Source: Brevibacterium sediminis (GTDB lineage: Bacteria > Actinomycetota > Actinomycetes > Actinomycetales > Brevibacteriaceae). Taken from it: 64,000 nt of DNA. The notes below the pieces were generated by a model. It was given only the letters and a program-made list of their open reading frames with translations, was not told the DNA's origin and made no database searches. Of the stretch, positions 39,886 to 48,472 are shown in pieces (position 1 is the stretch's first letter; each line of letters begins with the position of its first letter). The DNA is taken from positions 434,001-498,000 of the forward strand of contig NZ_JABKDD010000001.1 in the NCBI RefSeq assembly GCF_013623905.1, read 5' to 3'. The translations under genes and the position numbers were made by a program.

Positions 39886-40287
39886 TCACCGGATGTTCGG
39901 GTTCGTATTCACCATCGCGGTCGCTGCCCGCTGGAAGTAGTCCCAGAACATCTCGTCGTACAGCGGCGGCAGGCTCACATCGTCGAGCGCCGCGCGCATG
40001 CAGCGCAGCCAGCGGTCCCGGGCATCGAAATCGATCGGATAGTCGAAATGCCGCATCCGCAGTCGCGGGTGACCTCGCTGCTCCTGGTAGGTCGACGGTC
40101 CCCCGAAATACTGCTCGAGGAACATCTGCAGACGGTGCTTCGCCCCCTCCAGCTCATGGCCGTCGGGATACATCGCAATGAGCTGAGCATCCGCATCGAC
40201 ATGCTGGTAGAACACGTCGACGAGGCGGGTGAACGTGTCATGCCCGCCGACGGCCTCGAAGATGGAACCGTCAGTTATCTGCGACAT
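39886..40287 (-). CDS. Truncated haemoglobin, group II (GlbO-like)
   Basis: This is a 133-residue 2-on-2 globin that binds haem and O2 or NO. It shows IFEAVGGHDTFTRLVDVFYQ, then the E-helix region with YPDGHELEGAKHRLQMFLEQ and FGGPSTYQE. The proximal histidine lies in LRMRHFDYPI. The group II tryptophan is in DRWLRCMRAA. The start ATG 40287 has AAGGA 7 nt upstream. It overlaps the end of the MscS gene by 17 nt, so the two are cotranscribed. Confidence 0.93.
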   Translation of the reverse strand: MSQITDGSIFEAVGGHDTFTRLVDVFYQHVDADAQLIAMYPDGHELEGAKHRLQMFLEQYFGGPSTYQEQRGHPRLRMRHFDYPIDFDARDRWLRCMRAALDDVSLPPLYDEMFWDYFQRAATAMVNTNPNIR

Positions 40288-41362
40288 CGCTCGATCCTTC
40301 ACTGGGGGAGTCCTCCTGCACGGTGCTGCGGATCTCCTGGTCACTGGGCAGAGGCGAGGGATTCTCGGAATCCTCGGCGACGGCCGGAGCCATCGCCTTC
40401 TCCTGAGCGGGCAGGGTACGCAGAACCGTCTCCTGCACCATACCGATCTGTCCGCCGCGCTTGGCCAGCTGGGTCATCAGTTCGGCACGGAAGGCACGCT
40501 CGACCATCCACTGCAGGTTCGGCTTGGTCTTGACCATCGTGCGGATGACCCGGTGGGAGCCCGACAGCGACTGGACACCGGCGATCTCGGGATCCTCCAA
40601 CATCGCACTGGCCAGCTCGGGATCCTTCCGCAGAGTGCGCGTGATGTCCGCGGTCATCTCGCGGTACTCATCCATCGAGGTCCGGTAGTCGAGCGGGATG
40701 TCGAGCACGGCACGAGCCCAACCCTGGGACAGATTGCCCACACGCAGGATCTCGCCGTTGCGCACATGCCACAGGGTGCCGGTGAGGTCACGGATCTGGG
40801 TGCGGCGCAGGCCGACGTCCTCGACTTCGCCGACGGCTTCGCCCAGGTCGACGGTGTCACCGATTCCATACTGGTCTTCGATGACGATGAAGAATCCCGA
40901 CAGGTAGTCGCGGACGAGCTCCTGAGCACCGAAGGCGATGGCAACACCGGCGATACCGGCAGAAGCGAGGATCGGGGCGATGTTGAAGCTCAGCGCATCG
41001 AGGATCATGAGGACCGCGATGACACTGACGAGGATCGTCGTCACCGACGACAGCATGCGCCCCACGGTCTTCGCCCGCTGGGCTCGACGCTGCTTGATCG
41101 TCTGCTCATCGATCCCGGTCCGCTGAGCCTCAAGCGCGGTGGCGGAGAATTTCGCTCGTCCCGCGCTTTCGGCCTTCTCGCTGCCGACCGTGCCCTTGGC
41201 CACCGCAGTGGTGAACCGGCGGATGAAGAGCCGGATGATGAGGTTGACGACGATGGCGCCGATGATGATCACGGTGATCTTCAGCGGAGCGCCGAGGAGG
41301 AACGTTGCCCAATCGAAGTCACTTGCGTTCTGAACAGTGGAGTCTATTGCATCGGTTGTCAT
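40271..41362 (-). CDS. Small-conductance mechanosensitive channel, MscS family
   Basis: The protein has 363 residues. It has an N-terminal membrane helix (LKITVIIIGAIVVNLIIRLF), a charged segment, then two more helices. The pore helix is alanine- and glycine-rich (LASAGIAGVAIAFGAQELV). The beta domain follows (FIVIEDQYGIGDTVDLGEAV, RTQIRDLTGTLWHVRNGEI), then a mixed domain and a Pro/Ser-rich tail. It releases solutes under hypo-osmotic stress. The gene ends inside the start of the globin gene. Confidence 0.92.
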   Translation of the reverse strand: MTTDAIDSTVQNASDFDWATFLLGAPLKITVIIIGAIVVNLIIRLFIRRFTTAVAKGTVGSEKAESAGRAKFSATALEAQRTGIDEQTIKQRRAQRAKTVGRMLSSVTTILVSVIAVLMILDALSFNIAPILASAGIAGVAIAFGAQELVRDYLSGFFIVIEDQYGIGDTVDLGEAVGEVEDVGLRRTQIRDLTGTLWHVRNGEILRVGNLSQGWARAVLDIPLDYRTSMDEYREMTADITRTLRKDPELASAMLEDPEIAGVQSLSGSHRVIRTMVKTKPNLQWMVERAFRAELMTQLAKRGGQIGMVQETVLRTLPAQEKAMAPAVAEDSENPSPLPSDQEIRSTVQEDSPSEGSSDVADN

Positions 41363-41374
41363 GATCTTTCGAGA

Positions 41375-44053
41375 CTAACTGTGAAGGTTCAATGATCCCT
41401 TGGAAGCGCTGGACACACGCTGAACCTGCAGCGCCCGATTCGCATCGGCTAAGTTCTCCCGCATCAGCCGCACCAGGCCCTTCGGCGCTGAGGGATGCTC
41501 GTCGAGCCACTGTGACGTGGCGTCGACTGTGGCAGAACTCACCGGTGGGTACAGCCGCAGAGTCATCGTCTGCGCCATCTCCAGGGTGCGCGTCTCCCAC
41601 CAGCCTGCCACCCGTGCGAAGTATTCGTCGGCGAAGGACCGCAGCGGCGCCTCGGCGGCGATGGAATCCCCGGAGTTCGTCTGCAGCCCGGTGCCGAAGC
41701 CGAGAGCGAGCGCCCCGAGTTCCGAGTTCGGCAGATCTGCATCGTCGACCATCCTTGTGAAGGCCTGCGATTTCGACGCCGAGTTGGGGCGGCTGGCCCG
41801 TGCGGTCGCGGCGTGGCGGACGCCGGTGGCGCTGGGGTCTCTGCGGCTCATCTCCCCGACGGTCGAATCGTCGACGGCGTCGTTCGAACACAGACCGATG
41901 ATGATCTCCCACGTGAGATCGGTGTCCAGGGCGACCCCATAGACGCGTTCGGTCTCCGGTCGCAGCCAGGACTTCAGACGCTCCAGCTGCATAGGTGTGG
42001 TCGCGTGACGGATGAATCCGCGCACGAACTGGAAGGCCTGGTCCGATCCTTCCTCGGTCGCCTCGAGGACCTCGAGGAAACGGTCAGCCACCTCGGCGTG
42101 CATCCTCTCGCGCTCCTGCGGCGGCAGGTAGGAGCCGACCGCGGTATCGAGCTGGCGCATCTGCGTGAGCAGTCCGGAGGAATGGGTGATGGCGCCCAGA
42201 TGGGTGAGCACAGTGTTGATGTAGTCGTGGACGGGCCGTTCTCCGTCACGGACTTCATCCCACAGCGTTGCCAGCACGAGGAGCTGGGTGAGCGAATCGT
42301 CGAAGTCACCCAGTCTGTTCGCCGCAGTGTCCATGCTGCGGGCGTCGAAGCGGACCTTCGCATAGCTGAGATCGGCGTCGTTGACGACGATGACATCGGG
42401 CAGGGCCAGGCCTCGAGCCTCGTCCACCTCTGCGGATTCTCCGTCGATGTCGAGGGGGACGGAATGAGTGCGTTGCAGACGTCCCTGCCCATTGTCCGAA
42501 TAGAAGCCGACGGCCAGCCGGTGCGGACGCAGCGACGGGGTCGGCTGACCCGGAATCGACCAGGGCTGCTGAGTCACGCGCAGGCTCGAGATCGTCTGCT
42601 CGTCCGTTCCCGATGCCTTGGCCGTGCCATCACCGGCTTCAGTGGTGACGACGGCCTCGAGGAGGTTGACTCCGGATTCCTCCAGCCACAGCTTCGACCA
42701 GCTCTCCAGATCCCTGCCCGAGGTGGCCTCGAGCTCCGTGAGCAGATCGGAGAGCTCGGTGTTCGACCACGCGTGCTTGTCGAAGTAGCTCTTGAGGCCG
42801 GAGAAGAACTCCTCGCGACCGACCCAGGCCACGAGCTGTTTGAGCACGGAAGCGCCCTTGGCGTAGGTGATTCCGTCGAAGTTGACTTCGACATCGGCAA
42901 GGTCCTCGATCGGGGCGACGATCGGGTGCGTGCTCGGCAGCTGATCCTGTCGGTAGGCCCAGGACTTCTCGATCGTGGCGAAGGTCGTCCACGCATCGGC
43001 GAATTCGGTGGCCTCGGCCGTCGCCAGCGTCGACATGAACTCGGCGAAGGACTCATTGAGCCACAGATCGTTCCACCAGCGCATGGTGACGAGGTCGCCG
43101 AACCACATATGGGCGAGCTCGTGGAGGATCGTGACGGTCCGGCGCTCAACAAGAGCCTCGGTTGGACGTGACCGGAACACATAGTTCTCGAGGATCGTCA
43201 CGGCGCCGGCATTCTCCATCGCTCCGGCATTGAACTCGGGCACGAAGAGCTGATCGTACTTCTCGAACGGGTAGGAGACACCGAATTCGCGTTCGAAGAA
43301 CTCGAAACCGGCCTTCGTGATCCGGAACAGCTTCGTCGCATCGAGGTGCTCGAGCAGAGACGCGCGGCAGTAGAGGCCCAGAGGAACAATCGAACCGTCG
43401 GAGGAAGTCAGCTGCGAATGCACGGACTCATACGGGCCGGCGATGATCGCGGTGATATACGACGAAATCGGCGTGGTCGGGGCGAACTGCCACACCGCCA
43501 TGCCCTCCTGCGGTTCCTCTCCGAGCTCGGCGAAGGTCTCCTTCGCGTCGCTCGGAGTCGGAGTGGGGGAGTTCGAGACGACGGTCCACTTCTCCGGCGC
43601 GACGACGGTGAAGGAGTACGGAGACTTGATATCGGGCTGCTCGAACACGGGGAAGACACGGCGGGCGTCAGGGACCTCGAACTGAGAGTAGAGGTATACC
43701 TCGTCATCGATCGGGTCGACGAATCGGTGCAGACCTTCTCCGGTGTTCATATAGGCGAAATGGGCATCGACGATGAGTTCGTTCTCAGCGGCAAGGCCGG
43801 GAAGGGTGATGCGGGCCGGTGCGACCACCTCGGCGAGGTCGAGGTCCGTGCCGTTGAGTCGGACGCGCTCGACACTCGCGGTGATGGCGTCGATGAATGT
43901 CGTCGAATCCGCTGCCGCGGTGAACCGGATACGTGAACGGACGCGGAAACTCTCACCGACTCCTGTGAGGATCAGAGTGTGCTCGTAGCTCGAGACGTCC
44001 ACGATGGCTGAACGTTCGCGTGCTTCGTCGCGTGTGAGATTGTGTTGCGGCAC
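41375..44053 (-). CDS. pepN: Aminopeptidase N (M1 family)
   Basis: This is a cytosolic zinc metallopeptidase that removes N-terminal residues. It has 892 residues, of the actinobacterial lysyl-aminopeptidase type. The exopeptidase motif GAMEN is at about 277-281. The zinc site is HELAH (about 311-315) with the third ligand in LNESFAE (about 334). The ERAP1-like C-terminal domain is complete. The start is GTG 44053 with AAGGT about 10 nt upstream. It ends 13 nt from the mscS start and may be its operon leader. Confidence 0.95.
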   Translation of the reverse strand: MPQHNLTRDEARERSAIVDVSSYEHTLILTGVGESFRVRSRIRFTAAADSTTFIDAITASVERVRLNGTDLDLAEVVAPARITLPGLAAENELIVDAHFAYMNTGEGLHRFVDPIDDEVYLYSQFEVPDARRVFPVFEQPDIKSPYSFTVVAPEKWTVVSNSPTPTPSDAKETFAELGEEPQEGMAVWQFAPTTPISSYITAIIAGPYESVHSQLTSSDGSIVPLGLYCRASLLEHLDATKLFRITKAGFEFFEREFGVSYPFEKYDQLFVPEFNAGAMENAGAVTILENYVFRSRPTEALVERRTVTILHELAHMWFGDLVTMRWWNDLWLNESFAEFMSTLATAEATEFADAWTTFATIEKSWAYRQDQLPSTHPIVAPIEDLADVEVNFDGITYAKGASVLKQLVAWVGREEFFSGLKSYFDKHAWSNTELSDLLTELEATSGRDLESWSKLWLEESGVNLLEAVVTTEAGDGTAKASGTDEQTISSLRVTQQPWSIPGQPTPSLRPHRLAVGFYSDNGQGRLQRTHSVPLDIDGESAEVDEARGLALPDVIVVNDADLSYAKVRFDARSMDTAANRLGDFDDSLTQLLVLATLWDEVRDGERPVHDYINTVLTHLGAITHSSGLLTQMRQLDTAVGSYLPPQERERMHAEVADRFLEVLEATEEGSDQAFQFVRGFIRHATTPMQLERLKSWLRPETERVYGVALDTDLTWEIIIGLCSNDAVDDSTVGEMSRRDPSATGVRHAATARASRPNSASKSQAFTRMVDDADLPNSELGALALGFGTGLQTNSGDSIAAEAPLRSFADEYFARVAGWWETRTLEMAQTMTLRLYPPVSSATVDATSQWLDEHPSAPKGLVRLMRENLADANRALQVQRVSSASKGSLNLHS

Positions 44054-44246
44054 AGTGAGGTGACCTTCGCTTCGGGAACCGGGTGTACTCGGTCATTCTT
44101 TCATGGACAGGCTCCGCTGCGGCGGTGTCGGTGCGACTGATCGCGATTCGGCCACCGTCACCGAGGATGGCCGGTCTTGATAGATTGAGCACTGACACGA
44201 TGGGTGCCCGGCACGGGACCCGCGAGCGTTTGACGGAGGAGAGACA

Positions 44247-44852
44247 GTGAGCAAGGAAACACTCGATCTGTGGTTCGACACGGCCTGCCCGTGGGCATGG
44301 ATGACCTCACGCTGGGGACTCGAAGTGGCGAAGGTCCGCGACGTCGAGGTGAAGTTCCACCCGATGAGCCTGAACTTCCTCAATCGGGACAAAGACATTC
44401 CCGAGGACTACCGGGCACTGATGAACCGGGCCTTGGCCCCGATGCGCATCGTCACCGCCGCGATCGCCGAGCACGGTGAGGAGATTGCCGAACCTCTCTA
44501 CACCGCGATCGGCACAAGGATCCACCCGGGCGGAGAGAAGGACTTCGAGAAGGCAGTGTCCGAGGCTCTGGCCGAACTTCAGCTGCCCGCCGACCTCATG
44601 AAGTACGGCGAGACCGATGACTACGACGCGCAGCTCCAGGCCTCCCACGACGAGGCTCTGAGCTTGGTCGGCGACGATGTCGGCACACCGATCTGCCGTG
44701 TCGCCGGAACCGCGTTCTTCGGTCCTGTCGTCACCCCCGCTCCGAAGGGAGAGGACGCCGGACGCCTCTTCGACGGAGTCCTCGCGGTCGCCTCGACGCC
44801 GGGATTCTTCGAACTCAAGCGCACACGTGACCAGGGCCCGAACTTCGACTGA
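44247..44852 (+). CDS. Rv2466c-like DsbA-fold protein with CPWA active site
   Basis: The protein has 201 residues with a thioredoxin fold and an all-helical insert. It resembles the mycothiol-dependent nitroreductase/reductase Rv2466c along its whole length: WFDTACPWAWMTSRWGLEVA at the start, GTRIHPGG, VGTPICRVAGTAFFGPV and FFELKRTRDQGPNFD at the end. The active site is Cys14-Pro-Trp-Ala17, so the second cysteine of CPWC is missing. It may work by a monothiol mechanism with mycothiol. The start is GTG 44247 with GGAGGAGA upstream; a TAGATT -10 is at 44181-44186. Confidence 0.85.
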   Translation: MSKETLDLWFDTACPWAWMTSRWGLEVAKVRDVEVKFHPMSLNFLNRDKDIPEDYRALMNRALAPMRIVTAAIAEHGEEIAEPLYTAIGTRIHPGGEKDFEKAVSEALAELQLPADLMKYGETDDYDAQLQASHDEALSLVGDDVGTPICRVAGTAFFGPVVTPAPKGEDAGRLFDGVLAVASTPGFFELKRTRDQGPNFD

Positions 44853-44916
44853 GACTCAACGGTCCGCACAATCAGCGGACTCGATCGATCAACAGATCCC
44901 ACCGAAAGGCAGACAT

Positions 44917-45390
44917 ATGAAGGTTCACCTCGGCACCGACCACGCCGGATTCGAATTCAAGGAGGTGCTCAAGGCGCACCTCGAGTCGGCCGGGCACGAC
45001 GTCGTCGACCACGGCGCCCTTGAATATGACGCGCTCGATGACTACCCGGCCTTCTGCATCGCCGCGGCACAGGCCGTCGTCGACGATCAAGCCGCCGGTC
45101 AAGAAGCACTCGGAGTCGTGATCGGCGGATCGGGCAACGGCGAGCAGATGGCCGCCAACCTCGTCAAGGGTGCACGCACCGCTCTGGCTTGGAACCCGGA
45201 GATCTCGAAGTTGGCCCGTCAGCACAACAACGCGCAGATCGTCGCCGTCGGTGCCCGCCAGCACCCGGAAGCCGAAGCGATCGCGATCGTCGATGCATTC
45301 TTGGCCGAGCCGTTCTCCGGCGATGAGCGCCACGAACGCCGCATCGACATCATGGCGAAGTATGAGGAGCAGGGCCGGCAGGCTCTGTAA
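44917..45390 (+). CDS. rpiB: Ribose-5-phosphate isomerase B
   Basis: RpiB interconverts ribose-5-phosphate and ribulose-5-phosphate. The protein has 157 residues. The N-terminal LGTDHAGFEFKEVL and the loop IGGSGNGEQMAAN are typical. The catalytic base is of the mycobacterial type: glutamate in SGNGE instead of the cysteine used in E. coli RpiB. The start is ATG 44917 with GAAAGG upstream. It is followed 13 nt later by the alcohol dehydrogenase. Confidence 0.95.
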   Translation: MKVHLGTDHAGFEFKEVLKAHLESAGHDVVDHGALEYDALDDYPAFCIAAAQAVVDDQAAGQEALGVVIGGSGNGEQMAANLVKGARTALAWNPEISKLARQHNNAQIVAVGARQHPEAEAIAIVDAFLAEPFSGDERHERRIDIMAKYEEQGRQAL

Positions 45391-45403
45391 GAGGGAGAAC
45401 ACT

Positions 45404-46516
45404 GTGAAGATCCACGGCGCTGTGCTGCGCGAGATGCAGCGGCCTCGGCCATTTGCTCAGTCGCAGCCGATGTCGGTTGAGACCCTCGAACTCGATGAGC
45501 CGGGTCCCGGTGAGGTGCTCATTCGGATGACGGCGGCCGGGGTCTGCCACTCGGATCTCTCTGTCGTCGACGGCAACCGTCCCCGCCCGCTGCCGATGCT
45601 GCTCGGGCACGAAGGTGCGGGAGTCGTTGAGAAGCTCGGCGACGGCGTCGATGATCTCGAGATCGGCCAACAGGTCGTCACAGTGTTCCTGCCTCGCTGC
45701 GGGGAGTGCGCGAACTGCCGCACCGACGGAAAACTTCCGTGCACGCCCGGCAGTGCGACGAACGGAGCCGGGACCCTGCCGTTCGACGGACACAAGGTGC
45801 GTCTCCACGACGACACCGGCGCCGAGGTGCTCCACCACCTCGGCGCGTCCGTGTTCGCCACTCACGCAGTGGTCAACCGGGCATCCGTGGTTCCCGTCGA
45901 CGACGACGTTCCCGCCTCCATCGCTGCGGTGCTCGGCTGCGCCGTGCTCACCGGCGGGGGAGCGGTGCTCAACGCGGGACGGCCGGGACCGGATGACGAG
46001 GTGATGATCGTCGGCCTCGGCGGAGTTGGAATGGCCGCGCTCATCACGGCTCTGTCGATCGAGACCGCCGGAGTCATCGGCGTCGACGCGAACCCAGACA
46101 AGCTGGTGCGGGCGAAGGAACTCGGCGCCGTCGAGGTCTACACCCCCGAGCAGCTTGGCCAGAGGACAGCGCCGATCGTCATCGAATGCGTCGGGCATGC
46201 TCGGGCCTTCGAGACCGCGTTCACGGCCACAGCCGTCGGCGGGACGACTGTGACGGTGGGGTTGCCCGCCCCGGATGCGCAGTCTCACATCACCCCGGTG
46301 ACCCTGACAGCCGAGGCCCGGACCGTGATCGGCTCCTATCTGGGGTCGGCAGTGCCGAGTCGGGATATCCCCGTCTATGCCCAGCTGTGGAGAGAAGGCA
46401 AGCTGCCCGTCGAGGAGCTCATCTCCGACACGATCAAGCTGAACGACCTCAACGAGGCCTTCGACGCGCTCTCCGACGGGACGGTCGTCAGGCAGGTCAT
46501 CGACTTCGAGGCGTGA
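45404..46516 (+). CDS. Zinc-dependent alcohol dehydrogenase (MDR family)
   Basis: This is a 370-residue medium-chain dehydrogenase. The catalytic zinc ligands are in AGVCHSDLS, LLGHEGAGVV and LGCAVLTGG. The structural zinc cysteines lie in PRCGECANCRTDGKLPC. The Rossmann motif is VGLGGVGMAA, with an acidic end (GVDANPDKL) favouring NAD. The substrate is unknown. The start is GTG 45404 after GAGGGAG, 13 nt downstream of rpiB. Confidence 0.92.
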   Translation: MKIHGAVLREMQRPRPFAQSQPMSVETLELDEPGPGEVLIRMTAAGVCHSDLSVVDGNRPRPLPMLLGHEGAGVVEKLGDGVDDLEIGQQVVTVFLPRCGECANCRTDGKLPCTPGSATNGAGTLPFDGHKVRLHDDTGAEVLHHLGASVFATHAVVNRASVVPVDDDVPASIAAVLGCAVLTGGGAVLNAGRPGPDDEVMIVGLGGVGMAALITALSIETAGVIGVDANPDKLVRAKELGAVEVYTPEQLGQRTAPIVIECVGHARAFETAFTATAVGGTTVTVGLPAPDAQSHITPVTLTAEARTVIGSYLGSAVPSRDIPVYAQLWREGKLPVEELISDTIKLNDLNEAFDALSDGTVVRQVIDFEA

Positions 46517-46541
46517 GCCTCACCTGAGATGTCTCCTTTGG

Positions 46542-46601
46542 TACTACCTGACGGCGGCTGAGCAACCTAGCGCCAGGTATCTGGGCCGCCCTCAGGTAGT
46601 A
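46542..46601. repeat. 60-nt inverted repeat with 17-nt arms
   Basis: TACTACCTGACGGCGGC (46542-46558) faces its near-perfect complement at 46585-46601 (one mismatch). The 26-nt loop holds a further reversed TACCTGGCG-like copy (46571-46579). It lies between the alcohol dehydrogenase and the convergent tRNA-Pro. It may be a terminator, a mobile-repeat remnant, or a cluster of binding sites. Confidence 0.7.
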
Positions 46602-46632
46602 ATTGGGGGCCAGCGTATTTCGGCATGACGAA

Positions 46633-46660
46633 GCCGCCCGGACCGATCGGTCCGGGCGGC
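46633..46660 (-). terminator. Hairpin downstream of tRNA-Pro
   Basis: GCCGCCCGGACC (46633-46644) pairs perfectly with 46649-46660 around GATC, 9 nt beyond the 3' end of tRNA-Pro. It is probably its terminator. Confidence 0.6.
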
Positions 46661-46669
46661 TGGAGTCTG

Positions 46670-46743
46670 TCGGGATGACAGGATTTGAACCTGCGACCCT
46701 CTGTTCCCAAAACAGATGCGCTACCAAGCTGCGCCACATCCCG
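46670..46743 (-). tRNA. tRNA-Pro (anticodon TGG)
   Basis: On the minus strand the acceptor is CGGGATG/CATCCCG. The D-arm is GGCGCAGCTTGGTAGCGC. The anticodon stem TCTGT/ACAGA carries the loop TTTGGGA, giving TGG. The T-arm is GCAGGTTCAAATCCTGT and the discriminator is A. CCA is not encoded. A TAGATA -10 lies at 46759-46754. Confidence 0.95.
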
Positions 46744-46864
46744 CGACGGCTCCTATCTAACCACAGGCGGGTCGCGACGTGCACCTTGCGAATCGCGCAA
46801 ACCCGTCAATGCGACACACCTCACAGTGAGATCGTAGGAGTGACGCAGGTCACCGAATGTCGAT

Positions 46865-46897
46865 TTGGCGCTCGATGAAGTTCTCGACTATAGTCGA
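46865..46897 (+). promoter_or_regulatory. tRNA-Gly promoter with a 14-bp palindrome over the -10
   Basis: TTGGCG (46865-46870), 18 nt, TATAGT (46889-46894). The -10 is the centre of the perfect palindrome TCGACTATAGTCGA (46884-46897). Transcription would start about 8 nt before the tRNA. Confidence 0.6.
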
Positions 46898-46908
46898 ACT
46901 CGCAACAC

Positions 46909-46982
46909 GGGGATGTAGCTCAATGGTAGAGCCTCAGTCTTCCAAACTGATGGTGCGGGTTCGATTCCCGTCATCCCCTCCA
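46909..46982 (+). tRNA. tRNA-Gly (anticodon TCC), CCA encoded
   Basis: The acceptor GGGGATG pairs with CATCCCC, the D-arm is AGCTCAATGGTAGAGC, and the anticodon loop CTTCCAA gives TCC. The T-arm is GCGGGTTCGATTCCCGT. The discriminator T is followed by an encoded CCA (46980-46982), unlike the other two tRNAs here. Confidence 0.95.
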
Positions 46983-46983
46983 C

Positions 46984-47015
46984 AAGCCGGTCTGACCTGA
47001 TGGTCAGGCCGGCTT
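46984..47015 (+). terminator. Terminator of tRNA-Gly
   Basis: A stem of AAGCCGG/CCGGCTT continued inward by CTGACC/GGTCAG closes on TGAT, and a T-rich CTTCGTTCT follows. It begins 2 nt after the encoded CCA. Confidence 0.8.
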
Positions 47016-47032
47016 CTTCGTTCTCGGACGGG

Positions 47033-47038
47033 TAAGAT
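47033..47038 (+). promoter_or_regulatory. -10 element (TAAGAT) for a leaderless ATG start
   Basis: TAAGAT ends 6 nt before ATG 47045. No Shine-Dalgarno is present. Confidence 0.5.
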
Positions 47039-47044
47039 CCTCAG

Positions 47045-48463
47045 ATGAGCACAGTGGATCAGCCGCCGCAGAGCACGCCCTTGCGCGATGAGCGGGACAC
47101 TGCGTCGGCTATCGCCCGGCCCAGCCGGCGAGCGATGCTCACCGGAGCGGTCGCCGGGATCGGTGCGATCGGTCTCGGTTCGACGATCACCGCAGCCCTC
47201 GCCGAGGCGGCCCAACCGGATCCCGTCCGCTCGGTCACCGCCGCCTACACCGGATCGGGCCGGCGTGAGGCCCTCGACGCCGTCGCCGCGCGACGCCTGC
47301 CCGCACAGTCACGAGTCATGCCGGATCTGTCCGATCCGGGCCCGGCCCGGAGGCAGCGGGAATTCCTCGACAGCTGCGAATCGTGGCTGGGAACTCTGCC
47401 TGCCCATCGCCGCGACCTCGCTGTCTCCGCCCTGCTCGACCTATGGGTTCTCAGCGACGAGCTGCCCGCGCCGGTCGCCGGATGGGCCGATGCCTGGCGC
47501 TATGTCTGGCCGCGGGACACGGCCTTCTCTGCAGTGGCTCTGGCGCGGGTCGGGTTGTCGGAACTGTCATGGAGCCATCTGCGCTGCCTGCAGTCCGTAC
47601 AAGCGGTCGACGGGTCGTTCGCCGCCCGCGTCGACCCGGAGTCCGGACTGCCTCCGGACGATCGCGAGTCGCAGTTCGACTCCCTCGGCCTCGTCCTATG
47701 GGCGATCTCCGAAGTGCATTCGGTCTCCACTGCGGCGGCCGCTCAGTTCGACCTCGGCGAGTTCGATGACCTTCTGCGACGGACCACCCGGCGTCTCTTC
47801 GACCTCACCGCCCACGGTCGCAGCCTGCCTCCGGTCGGCCCGGACTATTGGGAAGTCGGAGAATCCCAGGTCACCCTCGGCTTGGCCGGACCGACTCTGG
47901 TCGGGATGAACTCACTCACCGCACTGACCAAGGCTGATGGGGATCTGTGGAGGCGCCTCGGCGAGGACGCGGCAGCCGTCCTGCTCGCAGCGGACGATTT
48001 TCGAGCGACCTTCACGCGAACCTTCGGCGCCAATGGGATGCAGCGGTACCCCACCTCGGGCGGATCCGATTCGGCCATCGCCTACCTGCCTGCGGCCGGA
48101 CTCGTCCCGGAGCGGCCAGAGGGGATCTACGCGCTCGAACCCGAGCTTCTCGCCGGAGTCTGGGACCACCTCGAACAGCCGGCCGGAGGGATCAAGCCCG
48201 GACACGGCTGGATCATCGACCGCTCCAGCTGGACGCCGTCGACGTCGCTCATGGGGCTCGGCTTCGCGCGCCTCGGACTCACCGACCGAGCCGAATCGAT
48301 CCTCGACTGGCTGGCAGAGCACCGCACGAGCGCAGGGTCCCTGCCGGAGAAGATCAGCGGGGACGGCGATCCGGTCTCCGTGGCGCCGCTGTCGTGGACG
48401 GCGGCCAACGTCATCATCACCCTCGACGAACTCTACGGACGCCGAGGTGGAGCGAGCTCGTGA
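47045..48463 (+). CDS. Tat-exported GH15-like six-hairpin glycosidase
   Basis: The protein has 472 residues. A twin-arginine signal (PSRRAMLTGAVAGIGAIGLG, residues 26-45) points to folded export. The (alpha/alpha)6 toroid is indicated by a repeating helical pattern. The GH15-like motif is YVWPRDTAFSAVALARVG, followed by QAVDGSFAARVDPESG, and late in the protein SLPEKISGDGDPVSVAPLSW with WTAANVI. Members cleave alpha-glucosidic or trehalose-type bonds, but several actinobacterial homologues are uncharacterised. It has its own promoter, and a tRNA terminator separates it from tRNA-Gly. Confidence 0.75.
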   Translation: MSTVDQPPQSTPLRDERDTASAIARPSRRAMLTGAVAGIGAIGLGSTITAALAEAAQPDPVRSVTAAYTGSGRREALDAVAARRLPAQSRVMPDLSDPGPARRQREFLDSCESWLGTLPAHRRDLAVSALLDLWVLSDELPAPVAGWADAWRYVWPRDTAFSAVALARVGLSELSWSHLRCLQSVQAVDGSFAARVDPESGLPPDDRESQFDSLGLVLWAISEVHSVSTAAAAQFDLGEFDDLLRRTTRRLFDLTAHGRSLPPVGPDYWEVGESQVTLGLAGPTLVGMNSLTALTKADGDLWRRLGEDAAAVLLAADDFRATFTRTFGANGMQRYPTSGGSDSAIAYLPAAGLVPERPEGIYALEPELLAGVWDHLEQPAGGIKPGHGWIIDRSSWTPSTSLMGLGFARLGLTDRAESILDWLAEHRTSAGSLPEKISGDGDPVSVAPLSWTAANVIITLDELYGRRGGASS

Positions 48464-48472
48464 AATCACCCC

